A stretch of 64,000 nt of DNA from Ignatzschineria ureiclastica (GCF_003121845.1 NZ_QEWQ01000003.1:64501-128500), one strand, 5' to 3'; counted from the first letter of the stretch, positions 24,850 to 33,589 are shown. Numbers and translations: made by a program. The notes: generated from the letters alone by a model not told the origin.

Positions 24850-25015
24850 CTATGCTTACACAATAGGTGTAATAAATACATTTATATAACTATCAGGCAT
24901 TAATATTATATTCAATTAAAAATATTCAGACTGATAATGATCATTACAAATCATAGAATATATATAGATCTCTACTTTCTACGACTGGCACTCGATCCGA
25001 TAGGTTTCAATCTAT

Positions 25016-25234
25016 CTATTTACCACGATAAACAATTCGACCTTTGCTCAAATCGTAAGGAGTGAGTTCAACTTTTACTCTATCTCCCATTAAAATGCGA
25101 ATATAATTTTTACGCATTTTTCCAGAAATATGCGCAGTAATAACGTGACCGTTATCTAACTCTACTCTAAATTGTGTATAAGGAAGGGTTTCTGTAACCG
25201 TTCCTTCCATTTCAATATGATCTTCTTTTGACAT
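25016..25234 (-). CDS. infA: Translation initiation factor IF-1
   Basis: IF-1 occupies the ribosomal A site during initiation. The 72-residue OB-fold protein starts [18 protein letters not shown] and contains [25 protein letters not shown] and [13 protein letters not shown], all diagnostic. The open frame extends upstream through the tRNA gene, but the start is ATG 25234 with GAAGAG 5 bases upstream. It lies only 28 bp downstream of tRNA-Pro, so the two are very probably cotranscribed. Confidence 0.98.
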   Translation of the reverse strand: MSKEDHIEMEGTVTETLPYTQFRVELDNGHVITAHISGKMRKNYIRILMGDRVKVELTPYDLSKGRIVYRGK

Positions 25235-25262
25235 AGAACTCTTCAAATAACGATAAATATGT

Positions 25263-25339
25263 TGGTCGGGACAGCAGGATTTGAACCTGCGACCCCTTGC
25301 ACCCCATGCAAGTGCGCTACCAGGCTGCGCCATGCCCCG
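25263..25339 (-). tRNA. tRNA-Pro (anticodon GGG)
   Basis: This 77-base cloverleaf has acceptor CGGGGCA with TGTCCCG (one G-T pair), anticodon stem CTTGC/GCAAG and loop ATGGGGT giving anticodon GGG, T-arm CAGGTTCAAATCCTG, and an encoded CCA end. Confidence 0.96.
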
Positions 25340-25551
25340 ACAAAATGAGGTTTAAATAGTAGCAAATAAAAAGCAAAATGGCAAGCAATTAACCGCTATC
25401 CTACCATTTTGCCTATATCGCTCAAGCGCCTATTTTACAATCTGAAATAGAAAATCGTCTCTTTTTTGCAATGATCAAGAAGGTTATCCTTATTCATCAA
25501 AAGATCGACTTTTTACGCTGACTGTTAACCGCGCTTATCGATTGATTCTAG

Positions 25552-27045
25552 TTACTGCTCTTGTGTACGAACTTCGACTTTAACACCATTAATATGTGTA
25601 ATGGAGCTATCGGCTTGCGCAACATTGGTTTCAGGTACTTTAATCTCAGCACCGCCACCTAATGCGGCATAGAGCATCACATCATTGATATGCTTATCGA
25701 AGTAGGTTGTCAGCAATGCTTGACGTGAACTAAAGAGCGTTCTCTGCGCATCTAAAACATCAAGATAACTTGCAATACCATTCGTATAGAGTAGATTTGC
25801 TAAACGAAGCTGTTCTGACGTTGTGGAAACCAAGTTTTGCTGTGCACGTAACTGATCAGCAAGTGGCTGTTTCGATACAAGCGCATCAGATACTTCTTGG
25901 AAGGCCGTTTGAATAGTCTTCTCATAAGTCACCACAGCCATATTCTTACGAACGTAAGAGAGGTCTAAGTTCTGCTGAATTTTACCCCAGTTAAAGATAG
26001 GAATAGAGATTGATGGATTAAATGTCCAACCACTATGACCGCCTTTGAAGAGATCAGAGAGATCTTGTGAAGCTTGCCCTACCGTTGTCGTTAAGCTAAT
26101 ACTTGGGAAGAATGCAGCACGGGCAGCACCGATATTCGCATTGGCAGCCAATAGATTATATTCCGCTTCCATAACATCAGGACGCACCAATAAAACTTGT
26201 GATGGTAATCCCACAGGAAGGCTTTCAACAAAATGACTTGTTCTAAGAGATAAACCCTTCGGTAGGTCTGTTGCAACAGTTCCCACAAGTGTATAAAGCG
26301 CATTTCGTGCTTTACCGAGTTGTCCTTCGATATTCGCAACTTGTGCTTGGGCGGAGAAGACCTGTCCTTTTGCTTGTGCTAAATCGAGGTCATTGGCAAT
26401 ACCGGCATTCACCTGTTGCTGAACTAACGCATAAGACGCACGATTTGAATTCAACGTCTCTTTCGCCACACGCAGTTGTTCTTGCGCTAATACTTCTGTT
26501 AAGTAAGCTCGTGCAACCCCTGAGATCAGTGAAATACGCGCCGCTTTTTGCCCTTCTTCAGAGGCAAGATAACTTGCAAAAGCTGCATCGCTCATCGATT
26601 TCGCTTTACCGAAGAAATCAAGTTCGAAGCTACTCACACCGAAGTTAATACCTGATGATTCTGATATTCTCGCTTCCCCTGTAGGACTATTTTCTCTTCC
26701 CACTTTATTACGATTATAACTACCGCCGGCATTCACCCCAGGTAGACGCTCTGAAACAGAGATCCCGTAAGTAATTCTCGCCGCTTCCATATTCAAGGTT
26801 GCGAGTTTAAGATCTTTGTTATTCTCTAAAGCAAGGCCAATTAACGCTTTTAGACGAGGATCTTTAAAATATTGCTCCCAAGTAATTTCATACGCAAATT
26901 GTTGGTCAGCAAGGCTTCCTGCCTGAACCTTTGATGTTGCCGGGAATGTATCGATTACCGGTAAAGCCGGGCGATCATATTCAGGGGCTAGTGAACACGC
27001 CGCAAGAATAAATGGGGCGCTAATATATAACAGGTTTTTTTTCAT
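25552..27045 (-). CDS. Outer-membrane efflux lipoprotein (OprM/NodT family), no adjacent pump genes
   Basis: This 497-residue TolC-like outer-membrane channel is of the lipoprotein branch used by RND multidrug pumps. The signal peptide ends in the lipobox LAAC (Cys17), followed by SLAPEYDRPALPV typical of OprM/AdeK/CmeC. Two long OEP repeats contain the family patterns WEQYFKDPRLKALIGLALENNKDL, GSYNRNK, SSFELDFFGK, LVRPDVMEAEYNLLAANANIGAARAAFFPSISL and SIPIFNWGKI. The periplasmic adaptor and the RND pump are absent on both sides: the neighbours are an NlpC/P60 gene and infA. It must pair with pump proteins encoded elsewhere. Confidence 0.94.
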   Translation of the reverse strand: MKKNLLYISAPFILAACSLAPEYDRPALPVIDTFPATSKVQAGSLADQQFAYEITWEQYFKDPRLKALIGLALENNKDLKLATLNMEAARITYGISVSERLPGVNAGGSYNRNKVGRENSPTGEARISESSGINFGVSSFELDFFGKAKSMSDAAFASYLASEEGQKAARISLISGVARAYLTEVLAQEQLRVAKETLNSNRASYALVQQQVNAGIANDLDLAQAKGQVFSAQAQVANIEGQLGKARNALYTLVGTVATDLPKGLSLRTSHFVESLPVGLPSQVLLVRPDVMEAEYNLLAANANIGAARAAFFPSISLTTTVGQASQDLSDLFKGGHSGWTFNPSISIPIFNWGKIQQNLDLSYVRKNMAVVTYEKTIQTAFQEVSDALVSKQPLADQLRAQQNLVSTTSEQLRLANLLYTNGIASYLDVLDAQRTLFSSRQALLTTYFDKHINDVMLYAALGGGAEIKVPETNVAQADSSITHINGVKVEVRTQEQ

Positions 27046-27184
27046 AATACGTAATCAACCTCTAAGGTGTGTGCAATCAATTGACAATTGTGCTGTAACA
27101 ATTTAATGAACTTTATAATCTATTTGATTTAAATCATTTACTTGATGCCGTATTGTAACAATCGACAACAAGGTTGTCATTATT

Positions 27185-27688
27185 TTAAATCTTCCCAAAA
27201 GCATAAAAATGCTTCTGCCAATAAGGGGTATCTAAACGGGTAATTTCTACACGTTTTCCCGAACTAGGTGCATGAATCATTTTATTATCACCGATATAGA
27301 TACCGGCATGAGAAATGCGATTTCCTCGAATCTTAAAAAAGACAAGGTCACCCGGCTCCGGCGTTGCGGTCTTCGGCAAAAATTGATATTGCGAGCGAGT
27401 ATCTCTTGGAATCTGAATTCCTACTTTCTGATAAGCATATTGGATCAACCCACTACAATCAAATCCTCTGCCCGGCTGTTTCCCCCCAAAAAGATAAGGG
27501 GTGCCCAACTGCTCTTTTGCGTAAGAGATAGCGGCATTTTTGATACTTGAAAAATCTGAAAAAGTATTTCGTCTATGATCTGCCATTGCCATATTCGACA
27601 ATGATAAGGCTGAAAATAAGCAAAGCGCTACAATCATCATTGGCTTTGTAACTTTTGCTTTCAAATTTGAATGTGAATATTGTGTCAT
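27185..27688 (-). CDS. NlpC/P60-family cell-wall endopeptidase
   Basis: This 167-residue exported C40 peptidase is expected to cut the gamma-D-Glu-DAP bond in peptidoglycan stem peptides. The hydrophobic signal ends near NMAMA (about residue 36). The catalytic set is visible: Cys78 in GFDCSGLIQY, His127 in ISHAGIYIG, and His139 in MIHAP. No lipobox Cys is seen at the cleavage site, so it is probably periplasmic rather than lipid-anchored as Spr (MepS) and NlpC are. It is single-domain, without SH3 or LysM domains. It lies 139 bp upstream of the efflux lipoprotein gene on the same strand; no functional link is known. Confidence 0.92.
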   Translation of the reverse strand: MTQYSHSNLKAKVTKPMMIVALCLFSALSLSNMAMADHRRNTFSDFSSIKNAAISYAKEQLGTPYLFGGKQPGRGFDCSGLIQYAYQKVGIQIPRDTRSQYQFLPKTATPEPGDLVFFKIRGNRISHAGIYIGDNKMIHAPSSGKRVEITRLDTPYWQKHFYAFGKI

Positions 27689-27863
27689 TCTATCCCCACA
27701 AAATGATGCATAATGGTCATATTAACGATAATTTTAATCTGAAATAGTGCAACAGGTAGTGTTATTTACACCACATTTATGATGTATGTTAATCATGTTT
27801 GTTATACTTTGATCTATCGATAATGACCGATCCTTTCCCTTTCAATTGAGGAATCCACAATAC

Positions 27864-29102
27864 ATGACCAAAAAAATCACAAATAATGTCTTAATTGTAC
27901 ACAGAAATCCGCAAGATGCTCAAAAAATTGCACGTTTATTGCGTGAGGCCAATTTTTACTCTGAAGTAATTCGCCCACAAGATCTTGAAGCACATCTTAC
28001 ACAATCTACGCCATCTGCGATTATTACTGATAGCCGAGCAACAATAGATAATAGTATCAATAAGATAGATGTCCACACATTAGAAATTCACCCGACTCAT
28101 TCAGATCAAGATTTTCTCAATTTCTTACAAGAAGCAAACGTTAAAGCCGATTGGGATATCCCTGCTTTTATCACTCACCATACAAAAGCAATTCAAAATA
28201 GCGTCGGCCAAGATGAAGTGATCCTAGGACTTTCTGGTGGCGTTGATTCATCAGTCGTTGCAGCGCTCATTCATCAAGCAATCGGCACGCAACTTACCTG
28301 CGTATTTGTCGATACTGGATTACTTCGCCTAAATGAAGGCGATAAAGTGATGCAAACTTTTGCAGATAATATGGGCATTAAAGTGATTCGTGTGGATGCT
28401 GAAGATCGCTTTTTAGCAGCACTGAAAGGTGTTGCTGACCCAGAACAGAAGCGGAAGATTATTGGCGAGCTTTTTGTGAAGATTTTCGAAGAAGAGGCAC
28501 ATAAATTACCCCAAGCAAAATGGCTGGCTCAGGGCACAATTTACCCTGATATTTTAGAATCTCTCAATACTCAAGATGGTGTTGCTGTCAAATCGCACCA
28601 TAATGTGGGTGGATTGCCGAAAGAGATGAACCTTAAACTGCTTGAGCCGATTAGCTCGCTCTTTAAAGATGAGGTTCGTAAACTTGGGGTTGCACTAGGA
28701 CTGCCGGAATCAATGGTCTATCGTCACCCATTCCCAGGACCAGGTTTAGGCGTGCGGATTTTAGGGGAGATCAAAAAAGAGTATGCAGATATTCTACGTC
28801 TTGCCGATGATATCTTTATTGAAGAACTGATCAAAGCAGATCTCTACCATAAAGTTTCTCAAGCTTTTGCGGTCTTTGTACCAGTGAAATCTGTAGGCGT
28901 TGTCGATGAAAAACGGGTCTATGATTATGTGATTGCCCTACGCGCCATTGAAACCGTAGACTTTATGAGCGCTCGTGCGGCACATCTTCCTTGGAACTTT
29001 ATTGAAATGGTCTCTAATAGAATTATTCGGGAAGTCAATGGTGTCTCTCGTGTCACTTATGATGTCTCTAATAAACCACCTGCCACTATTGAGTGGGAAT
29101 AA
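27864..29102 (+). CDS. guaA: GMP synthetase with collapsed glutaminase domain (probably ammonia-dependent)
   Basis: GuaA converts XMP to GMP with ATP and ammonia. Residues from about 110 to 412 are a fully conserved ATP-pyrophosphatase and dimerisation part: PP-loop SGGVDS at 124-129, [34 protein letters not shown], and the terminus KPPATIEWE. The N-terminal amidotransferase part is only about 100 residues instead of about 200. It keeps the first strand ([10 protein letters not shown]...) and a relic of the last segment (LEIHPTHS, His76 in place of the catalytic His; Thr78 where Glu should be). The nucleophile Cys and its loop are missing. The frame is continuous, so this is not a simple frameshift. 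The ATG at 27864 has GAGGA upstream. guaB is not adjacent. Confidence 0.93.
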   Translation: MTKKITNNVLIVHRNPQDAQKIARLLREANFYSEVIRPQDLEAHLTQSTPSAIITDSRATIDNSINKIDVHTLEIHPTHSDQDFLNFLQEANVKADWDIPAFITHHTKAIQNSVGQDEVILGLSGGVDSSVVAALIHQAIGTQLTCVFVDTGLLRLNEGDKVMQTFADNMGIKVIRVDAEDRFLAALKGVADPEQKRKIIGELFVKIFEEEAHKLPQAKWLAQGTIYPDILESLNTQDGVAVKSHHNVGGLPKEMNLKLLEPISSLFKDEVRKLGVALGLPESMVYRHPFPGPGLGVRILGEIKKEYADILRLADDIFIEELIKADLYHKVSQAFAVFVPVKSVGVVDEKRVYDYVIALRAIETVDFMSARAAHLPWNFIEMVSNRIIREVNGVSRVTYDVSNKPPATIEWE

Positions 29103-29162
29103 TTTACCTTATCACTGGTAATCAATTATCTAAGATCATCTAAAATTAATCTCAGATAGAAG

Positions 29163-29198
29163 AAGAGCCCGTAACGCTGCAGTTAGGGGCTCTTTATT
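29163..29198 (+). terminator. Terminator of guaA
   Basis: AAGAGCCC plus TAAC pairs with GTTA plus GGGCTCTT (one G-G mismatch, loop GCTGCA), followed by TATTATTG. It lies 60 bases past the guaA stop. Confidence 0.85.
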
Positions 29199-29227
29199 AT
29201 TGTATTGTGAGTTTTATCCTTAAGATT

Positions 29228-29770
29228 TTACACTAATGGCACTTCAGGGAAATCGATCTTAGGATCAACAACATTATTGAGCCAATTCGTAAAGCTATTG
29301 AGCGCAGTTAATAAGGTCAATTGCACAATATCAGCTTCTGTAAAGCCTTCAGCTTTTGCACGCGCCAATAATGCTTGATCTAACTTGCCATGATTTTTAA
29401 GTACCGCTAGTGCGATATCAATGATCACCTGTTCCCGCGAATCTTTGGCTCGCCCATGTTGCGCTTCTCGGCACTCTTCTTCATTCATGCCAGCCATTCT
29501 CTTAGCTGAAAAAGTATGAGCACTCACACAATAGTGGCAACCATTATAATTCGCGACCGCTAAAGCAAGCATCTCTTGATCACGCTTAGAGAATTTTGAT
29601 TGCTCAAGTTTTGATTGTAATGCCATAAAAGCTTCTAAGCTGACACCATCAATACCTAAAGCACCGAAGAAATTCGGTAACATTCCAAATTTCCCCTGAA
29701 GTTGAGTTAAAATCGGTTTCGCTTTTTCATCGGCATTATCAGGGGTTGCTAAGTTAAATGTGTAGATCAT
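29228..29770 (-). CDS. AhpD/carboxymuconolactone-decarboxylase-family protein
   Basis: This 180-residue alpha-helical protein is of the AhpD-like peroxidase-related group. The redox motif CHYCVSAH places Cys78 and Cys81 three residues apart with His85 after them, as in alkylhydroperoxidase AhpD cores. The N-terminal part (LATPDNADEKAKPILTQLQGKFGMLPNFFGALG) matches the uncharacterised peroxidase-related branch. A role in thiol-based peroxide defence is plausible, but the physiological substrate is unknown. AGAGGA lies upstream of the ATG. It is convergent with guaA and stands alone. Confidence 0.87.
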   Translation of the reverse strand: MIYTFNLATPDNADEKAKPILTQLQGKFGMLPNFFGALGIDGVSLEAFMALQSKLEQSKFSKRDQEMLALAVANYNGCHYCVSAHTFSAKRMAGMNEEECREAQHGRAKDSREQVIIDIALAVLKNHGKLDQALLARAKAEGFTEADIVQLTLLTALNSFTNWLNNVVDPKIDFPEVPLV

Positions 29771-30133
29771 ATTTTCCTCTTAAAAATTGGTTTCAGTAGA
29801 TGGATGATTGTTTTCCGTTAGTTATTTTTCAGTAGCAAGTTCTTGAAGCCAGATTTTAGATCAGTACTTACCTTAATTAAGAGCTATCATAGCAATAATA
29901 TTTAAAATTACAATATATAATTTAATATATCGTATAACGCTTTGATTTCCTTTATCTCATCATTTCCCGATGATGAATCCCACAATAGAGGGCTATTTTC
30001 TAAAAAGAATGGATCAATAGTCCACTTTATGACCATAACTGATTTGAGCGTCACTTCATAAATGTGTATGATAAAAGGGTCATTAAGCCATCTCATAGAG
30101 GTGGATATTTATAACTTAAGGAGAGAATCATTT

Positions 30134-30685
30134 ATGCGTATTGTCCTGCTTGGCGCACCGGGATCTGGAAAAGGAACTCAGGCTGAAAATATTGTTAAAA
30201 AATTTGGTATTACCCATTTATCAACAGGTGATATGCTTCGTGCCGAAGTCAGTGAAGGTACGCCGTTAGGCTTAGAAGCAAAGAAAATCATGGATGAGGG
30301 TAAATTAGTCTCTGATGAGATCGTTTTAGGCATGGTTAAAAATCATATTCTTAAAGCTGAAAATGGTTTTTTACTCGATGGTTTTCCAAGAAACATCAAT
30401 CAAGCAGAGCAACTCGATGCGTTACTTGATGAGATCAATATGCCGATTGAAAAAGTCATCTATTTTGATGTCCCTTTTGAAGTCATCAAAGAGCGCCTAC
30501 AATCTCGTGGCCGTTCTGATGATAATGAAGAGACTATCCTTAAACGCCGTAAAGTGTTTGAAGATGAGACATTCCCATTAGTGGACTATTTCACTATTCA
30601 AGGAAAACTCAAAACAATCAATGGTTATGGCGATATTAATGAGATTAGCGAAGAGATCTTTAAAACAATCGATCCTTCTCTCTAA
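30134..30685 (+). CDS. adk: Adenylate kinase, short form without LID domain
   Basis: Adk interconverts ATP + AMP and 2 ADP. The 183-residue protein has the P-loop GAPGSGKGT (7-15), the AMP-binding STGDMLRAEV, and GFPRNINQAEQLD. It lacks the roughly 27-38 residue LID insertion of the 214-residue enterobacterial enzyme: IKERLQSRGR runs directly into SDDNEETILKRR. Short adenylate kinases of this kind are known, for example in Xanthomonas. The ATG at 30134 is preceded by AAGGAG; an upstream in-frame ATG at 30062 would add 24 residues with no ribosome site. Monocistronic with its own terminator. Confidence 0.96.
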   Translation: MRIVLLGAPGSGKGTQAENIVKKFGITHLSTGDMLRAEVSEGTPLGLEAKKIMDEGKLVSDEIVLGMVKNHILKAENGFLLDGFPRNINQAEQLDALLDEINMPIEKVIYFDVPFEVIKERLQSRGRSDDNEETILKRRKVFEDETFPLVDYFTIQGKLKTINGYGDINEISEEIFKTIDPSL

Positions 30686-30749
30686 TGGCTTAAAGCTACT
30701 CACCTATTTTAACGCATGATTCAAAAAGAAACTTTGCGATTAAAAGCAG

Positions 30750-30782
30750 AAAAGGCTACGATTTCAGGTAGCCTTTTCTTTT
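30750..30782 (+). terminator. Terminator of adk
   Basis: The perfect 10 bp stem AAAAGGCTAC/GTAGCCTTTT with 8-base loop is followed by CTTTT. Positioned 65 bases past the adk stop. Confidence 0.9.
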
Positions 30783-30810
30783 ATCACTGTTCAACCATTT
30801 CCAATCATTT

Positions 30811-30985
30811 TATAGTAAATTTGGTTTAAGAAAAATGGTTTTTAGCTGTCAGTATCGGATTTTCACAAGAATATAAAACCTTATTAAACAACACTTGCAA
30901 GATGCCGGATAGAACGGCTTCCTTGCCTCAATCAACTGATGCGCCGGCATTTAAATAATGCTTATTCTGAACCGATCTTACTATA
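30811..30985 (+). repeat. Dispersed MITE-like repeat, copy E
   Basis: This 175 bp full-length copy begins TATAGTAAATTTGGTTTAAG and ends ACCGATCTTACTATA, with terminal inverted repeats of about 25 bp (8 perfect, the rest with mismatches). It carries the core CCGG segments. It lies 83 bp upstream of the unknown exported-protein gene and opposite in orientation to copy F on the other side of that gene. Confidence 0.9.
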
Positions 30986-31068
30986 AAAACTATTTTTAAA
31001 TATTATTAAATGAATGATCATAATCTATCTCTTATTCTACTCGACCTATAACTCAAGGATTGATCCCG

Positions 31069-31770
31069 ATGAAACGTAGTCTCTCTATCTTAGGCGTTGT
31101 GATTTTTATTGCTATTTTTGCCTATTTCGCCCAACCGCTCTTTATGCCACCGGCACAATCTGATCGGCAAACAGAACCCTTTTGGGTGATCGAAGCTACA
31201 CCGAACTCTCTCACCGTATTCGATCTCACGCTCAATCAATCCTCTCTCAGAGATTTGATTGACGTATTAGGAAATCGTCTTGATCTCTCGGTTTTTGAGC
31301 AAAATGGCGAATATCAGTTAGAAGGCTATATTCGAGAAACATTTGTAGGAGGGCTGACCGCACGTATTCCCTTTACACTACAAGCATCTCAATCAGAATT
31401 GAAAGCGCTCACCGATCCTTTAACACCGAGTAAAAAATCACTCTCAACACATCGAATTTATGAGATCCCTGAAGATCAGCACCCACAATTTTATGACTAT
31501 ATCGTCCAAAGCCTCTCCTTTATTCCCATTGCGGTAACATTGGATGAACCTGTTATTCTAGGGAGATTCGGTACTCATCCACTCAAACTACAGGAAGCTA
31601 ATAATGGCATCATCCATTACCTCTATCCTGAAAAAGGCGTAGATATTCTCTTAGACCCTAAGGGAGAAGCGCGCGCCGTTGTCCAATATTCAACACCAGA
31701 TCAATTTCAAACAAAAGTGATTGACCCACTTTATGAAAATGGTGCAACGCAATTGCCGGTGACACAATAA
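31069..31770 (+). CDS. Unknown exported protein flanked by inverted repeat copies
   Basis: This 233-residue product is not recognised. An N-terminal hydrophobic segment (about residues 7-24) acts as signal anchor or uncleaved signal; the remainder is soluble and probably periplasmic. There are no cysteines forming a lipobox and no catalytic motif that I can name. AAGGA lies 10 bases before the ATG at 31069, which rules against the TTG at 31060. The gene stands alone between repeat copies E (ending 83 bp upstream) and F (starting 21 bp downstream) which are inverted with respect to each other. Codon use looks like that of its neighbours, so recent foreign origin is not evident. Confidence 0.75.
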   Translation: MKRSLSILGVVIFIAIFAYFAQPLFMPPAQSDRQTEPFWVIEATPNSLTVFDLTLNQSSLRDLIDVLGNRLDLSVFEQNGEYQLEGYIRETFVGGLTARIPFTLQASQSELKALTDPLTPSKKSLSTHRIYEIPEDQHPQFYDYIVQSLSFIPIAVTLDEPVILGRFGTHPLKLQEANNGIIHYLYPEKGVDILLDPKGEARAVVQYSTPDQFQTKVIDPLYENGATQLPVTQ

Positions 31771-31791
31771 CCTAGAGTTACCTGAACGTTA

Positions 31792-31964
31792 TATAATAAT
31801 ATCGGTTCAAAATAAGCTTATTGAAATGCCGGCGCATCGGTTGATCGAGGCAAGGAAGCCATTCTATCCGGTATCTTGCAAGTGTTGGTCAGTCAGGTTT
31901 TATCTTCTTTTAAAATTCCACAATAGCTGTTTCAAAACCATTTTTCTTGAACCAAATTACTATA
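31792..31964 (-). repeat. Dispersed MITE-like repeat, copy F
   Basis: This 173 bp copy in minus orientation has left edge TATAATAATATCGGTTCAAA and right edge CCAAATTACTATA. Its middle section (AGCTATTGTGGAATTTTAAA in minus-strand sense, then AGAAGATAAAACC) matches copy B closely. It begins 21 bp past the stop of the unknown exported-protein gene and ends 37 bp before the tcdA stop. Confidence 0.9.
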
Positions 31965-32001
31965 CAATACAGCCATTACGAGCCACAACGATAGTGTCCT
32001 T

Positions 32002-32745
32002 CTAGCCCTTCACAACCTTATTAATGACATAATTGGCGGCTAACAAGCCCATTGTAGCGGTTACAGCGACTGATGAACCATAACCTTGACAGCTTAAGCC
32101 GCCACTTGCATTCTTAACCGGCGCTCTATTTTCTTGGCTAAAGACAATAGGAATACCACTTTTTTGTGTATGACTCGGAAAACCATACTCCTTACGTAAA
32201 ATCGATTTCAAACGCGCGCACAGGGGATCGTGGAATGTGGCATTGAGATCATCCACTAAGAGCTGTGCAGCATCTTGCTTACCGCCAGCAGCACCGGTCG
32301 TAATGATGCGATACTTCTCCCGTTTTGCAAATGCAATCAAAGCAGCTTTAACTTTCACTTGGTCCATCGCATCGATAATCCAGTAGTTTTCTCTCGGCGC
32401 TGCTAAATACTCCTTAAGATTATCCACTGTCAAAAAATCTTCGATGATATTCACCTGGCAGCGATCATTAATCTCGGCAATGCGCCGGGCCATCTCTTCT
32501 ACTTTCGGCGCGCCAATCGTACGGCTTAGCGCATGAATTTGTCGATTAATATTACTCTCCGCAATATTATCTAAATCAATCAAAGTCAATTGCCCTATTG
32601 CACTGCGAGCTAAGGCTTCTACTGCCCATGAACCAACCCCACCAATGCCGATTACAACCACATGGGTTTCGGCTAAACGAGCTAATCCTTCCGCCCCATA
32701 TAACCGTTCTAAAGTTGAAAATCGTCGATCATAATCCTGTTTCAC
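32002..32745 (-). CDS. tcdA: tRNA threonylcarbamoyladenosine dehydratase
   Basis: TcdA (CsdL/YgdL) is an E1-like enzyme that cyclises t6A37 to ct6A in tRNA using ATP. The 247-residue product has the nucleotide-binding GIGGVGSW (33-40), DLDNIAESNINRQ, the long Rossmann region, and the TcdA-specific C-terminal LSCQGYGSSVAVTATMG. The start is GTG 32745, with AGAGG 5-6 bases upstream. No csdA/csdE genes are adjacent. It ends close to repeat copy F, which may supply its transcript end. Confidence 0.93.
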   Translation of the reverse strand: MKQDYDRRFSTLERLYGAEGLARLAETHVVVIGIGGVGSWAVEALARSAIGQLTLIDLDNIAESNINRQIHALSRTIGAPKVEEMARRIAEINDRCQVNIIEDFLTVDNLKEYLAAPRENYWIIDAMDQVKVKAALIAFAKREKYRIITTGAAGGKQDAAQLLVDDLNATFHDPLCARLKSILRKEYGFPSHTQKSGIPIVFSQENRAPVKNASGGLSCQGYGSSVAVTATMGLLAANYVINKVVKG

Positions 32746-32837
32746 ACTACCCTCTTTTATCTATAATGAATCCTATCTATTTTCTAAGAATCTTAACATA
32801 TCGATGAGATATCGATTAGCTTCTCAGAGATCCTTCG

Positions 32838-32870
32838 AAATAAAAAAGAGATGCCACCAGTGCATCTCTT
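32838..32870 (-). terminator. Terminator of sodB
   Basis: On the minus strand the 9 bp stem AAGAGATGC/GCATCTCTT (32862-32870 with 32846-32854, 7-base loop) is followed by TTTTATTTCG. Confidence 0.88.
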
Positions 32871-32935
32871 CTCTCTATCCATATTTTTGATACTTAAATA
32901 TATTCGAATATTCAAATATATCAGTCCGTTTGAGA

Positions 32936-33514
32936 TTAACCTAAACGCTCGTTTACTTTATCCCAGTTTACTAACGCCCAGAAGTTCTCTAAGTAGTTAG
33001 GACGGCTATTACGGTAATCGATATAGTATGCGTGTTCCCATACATCACAAGTCAATAATGGTGTTTGACCTGCTGTTAATGGTGTTGCGGCATTAGAAGT
33101 TGAAACAAGCTCAATAGAACCGTCTGCATTTTTCACAAGCCATGCCCAACCTGAACCGAAAGTACCAATTGCACATTTATCAAATGCTTTTTGGAACTCT
33201 TCAAAAGAACCCCATTTTTTATTGATCTCTTCTGCAATTTTACCAGTCGCTGCACCACCACCTTGTGGTTTTAATGATTCCCAGTAGAAAGTATGATTCC
33301 ATACTTGCGCTGCATTATTAAACATTGGACCTGAAGCTTTTAAAATAATCTCTTCAAGTGATGCATTCGCAAACTCAGTACCTTCAATAAGGGTATTCAA
33401 TGTATTCACATAAGTTTGGTGATGTTTACCATAATGGTACTCTAAAGTCTCTTTAGAGATATGAGGTGCAAGCGCATCCATCGCATAAGGTAATTTTGGT
33501 AATTCAAATGACAT
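32936..33514 (-). CDS. sodB: Iron superoxide dismutase
   Basis: SodB dismutates superoxide in the cytoplasm. The 192-residue protein has all four metal ligands: His27 (EYHYGKHH), His74 (VWNHTFYW), Asp157 and His161 ([14 protein letters not shown]). [12 protein letters not shown] and [11 protein letters not shown] are the Fe-type signatures rather than Mn-type. The ATG at 33514 is preceded by GGAGGAAG; the six-residue upstream extension would overlap that site. A good promoter lies at 33561-33589. Confidence 0.97.
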   Translation of the reverse strand: MSFELPKLPYAMDALAPHISKETLEYHYGKHHQTYVNTLNTLIEGTEFANASLEEIILKASGPMFNNAAQVWNHTFYWESLKPQGGGAATGKIAEEINKKWGSFEEFQKAFDKCAIGTFGSGWAWLVKNADGSIELVSTSNAATPLTAGQTPLLTCDVWEHAYYIDYRNSRPNYLENFWALVNWDKVNERLG

Positions 33515-33560
33515 AATACTTCCTCCAGTCAAATTAAAATAAAATCGTTGTGACCCATTA

Positions 33561-33589
33561 ATTTTAGGCTTTATTCTGACCTAACACAA
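33561..33589 (-). promoter_or_regulatory. Predicted sigma70 promoter of sodB
   Basis: On the minus strand, TTGTGT (33584-33589) and TAAAAT (33561-33566) are 17 bp apart, giving a 5' leader of about 40 bases before the sodB ATG. Prediction from consensus. Confidence 0.55.

Noticed and set aside
25235-25333. Upstream extension of the infA reading frame (33 extra codons)
   Set aside because: It reads through the tRNA-Pro gene; the conserved IF-1 start with its own ribosome site is at 25234.
27864-28240. Frameshift or pseudogene explanation for the short guaA
   Set aside because: The frame is continuous, the residues on both sides of the gap align to the expected strands, and the catalytic synthetase part is fully conserved, so this is an in-frame loss and not a recent break.
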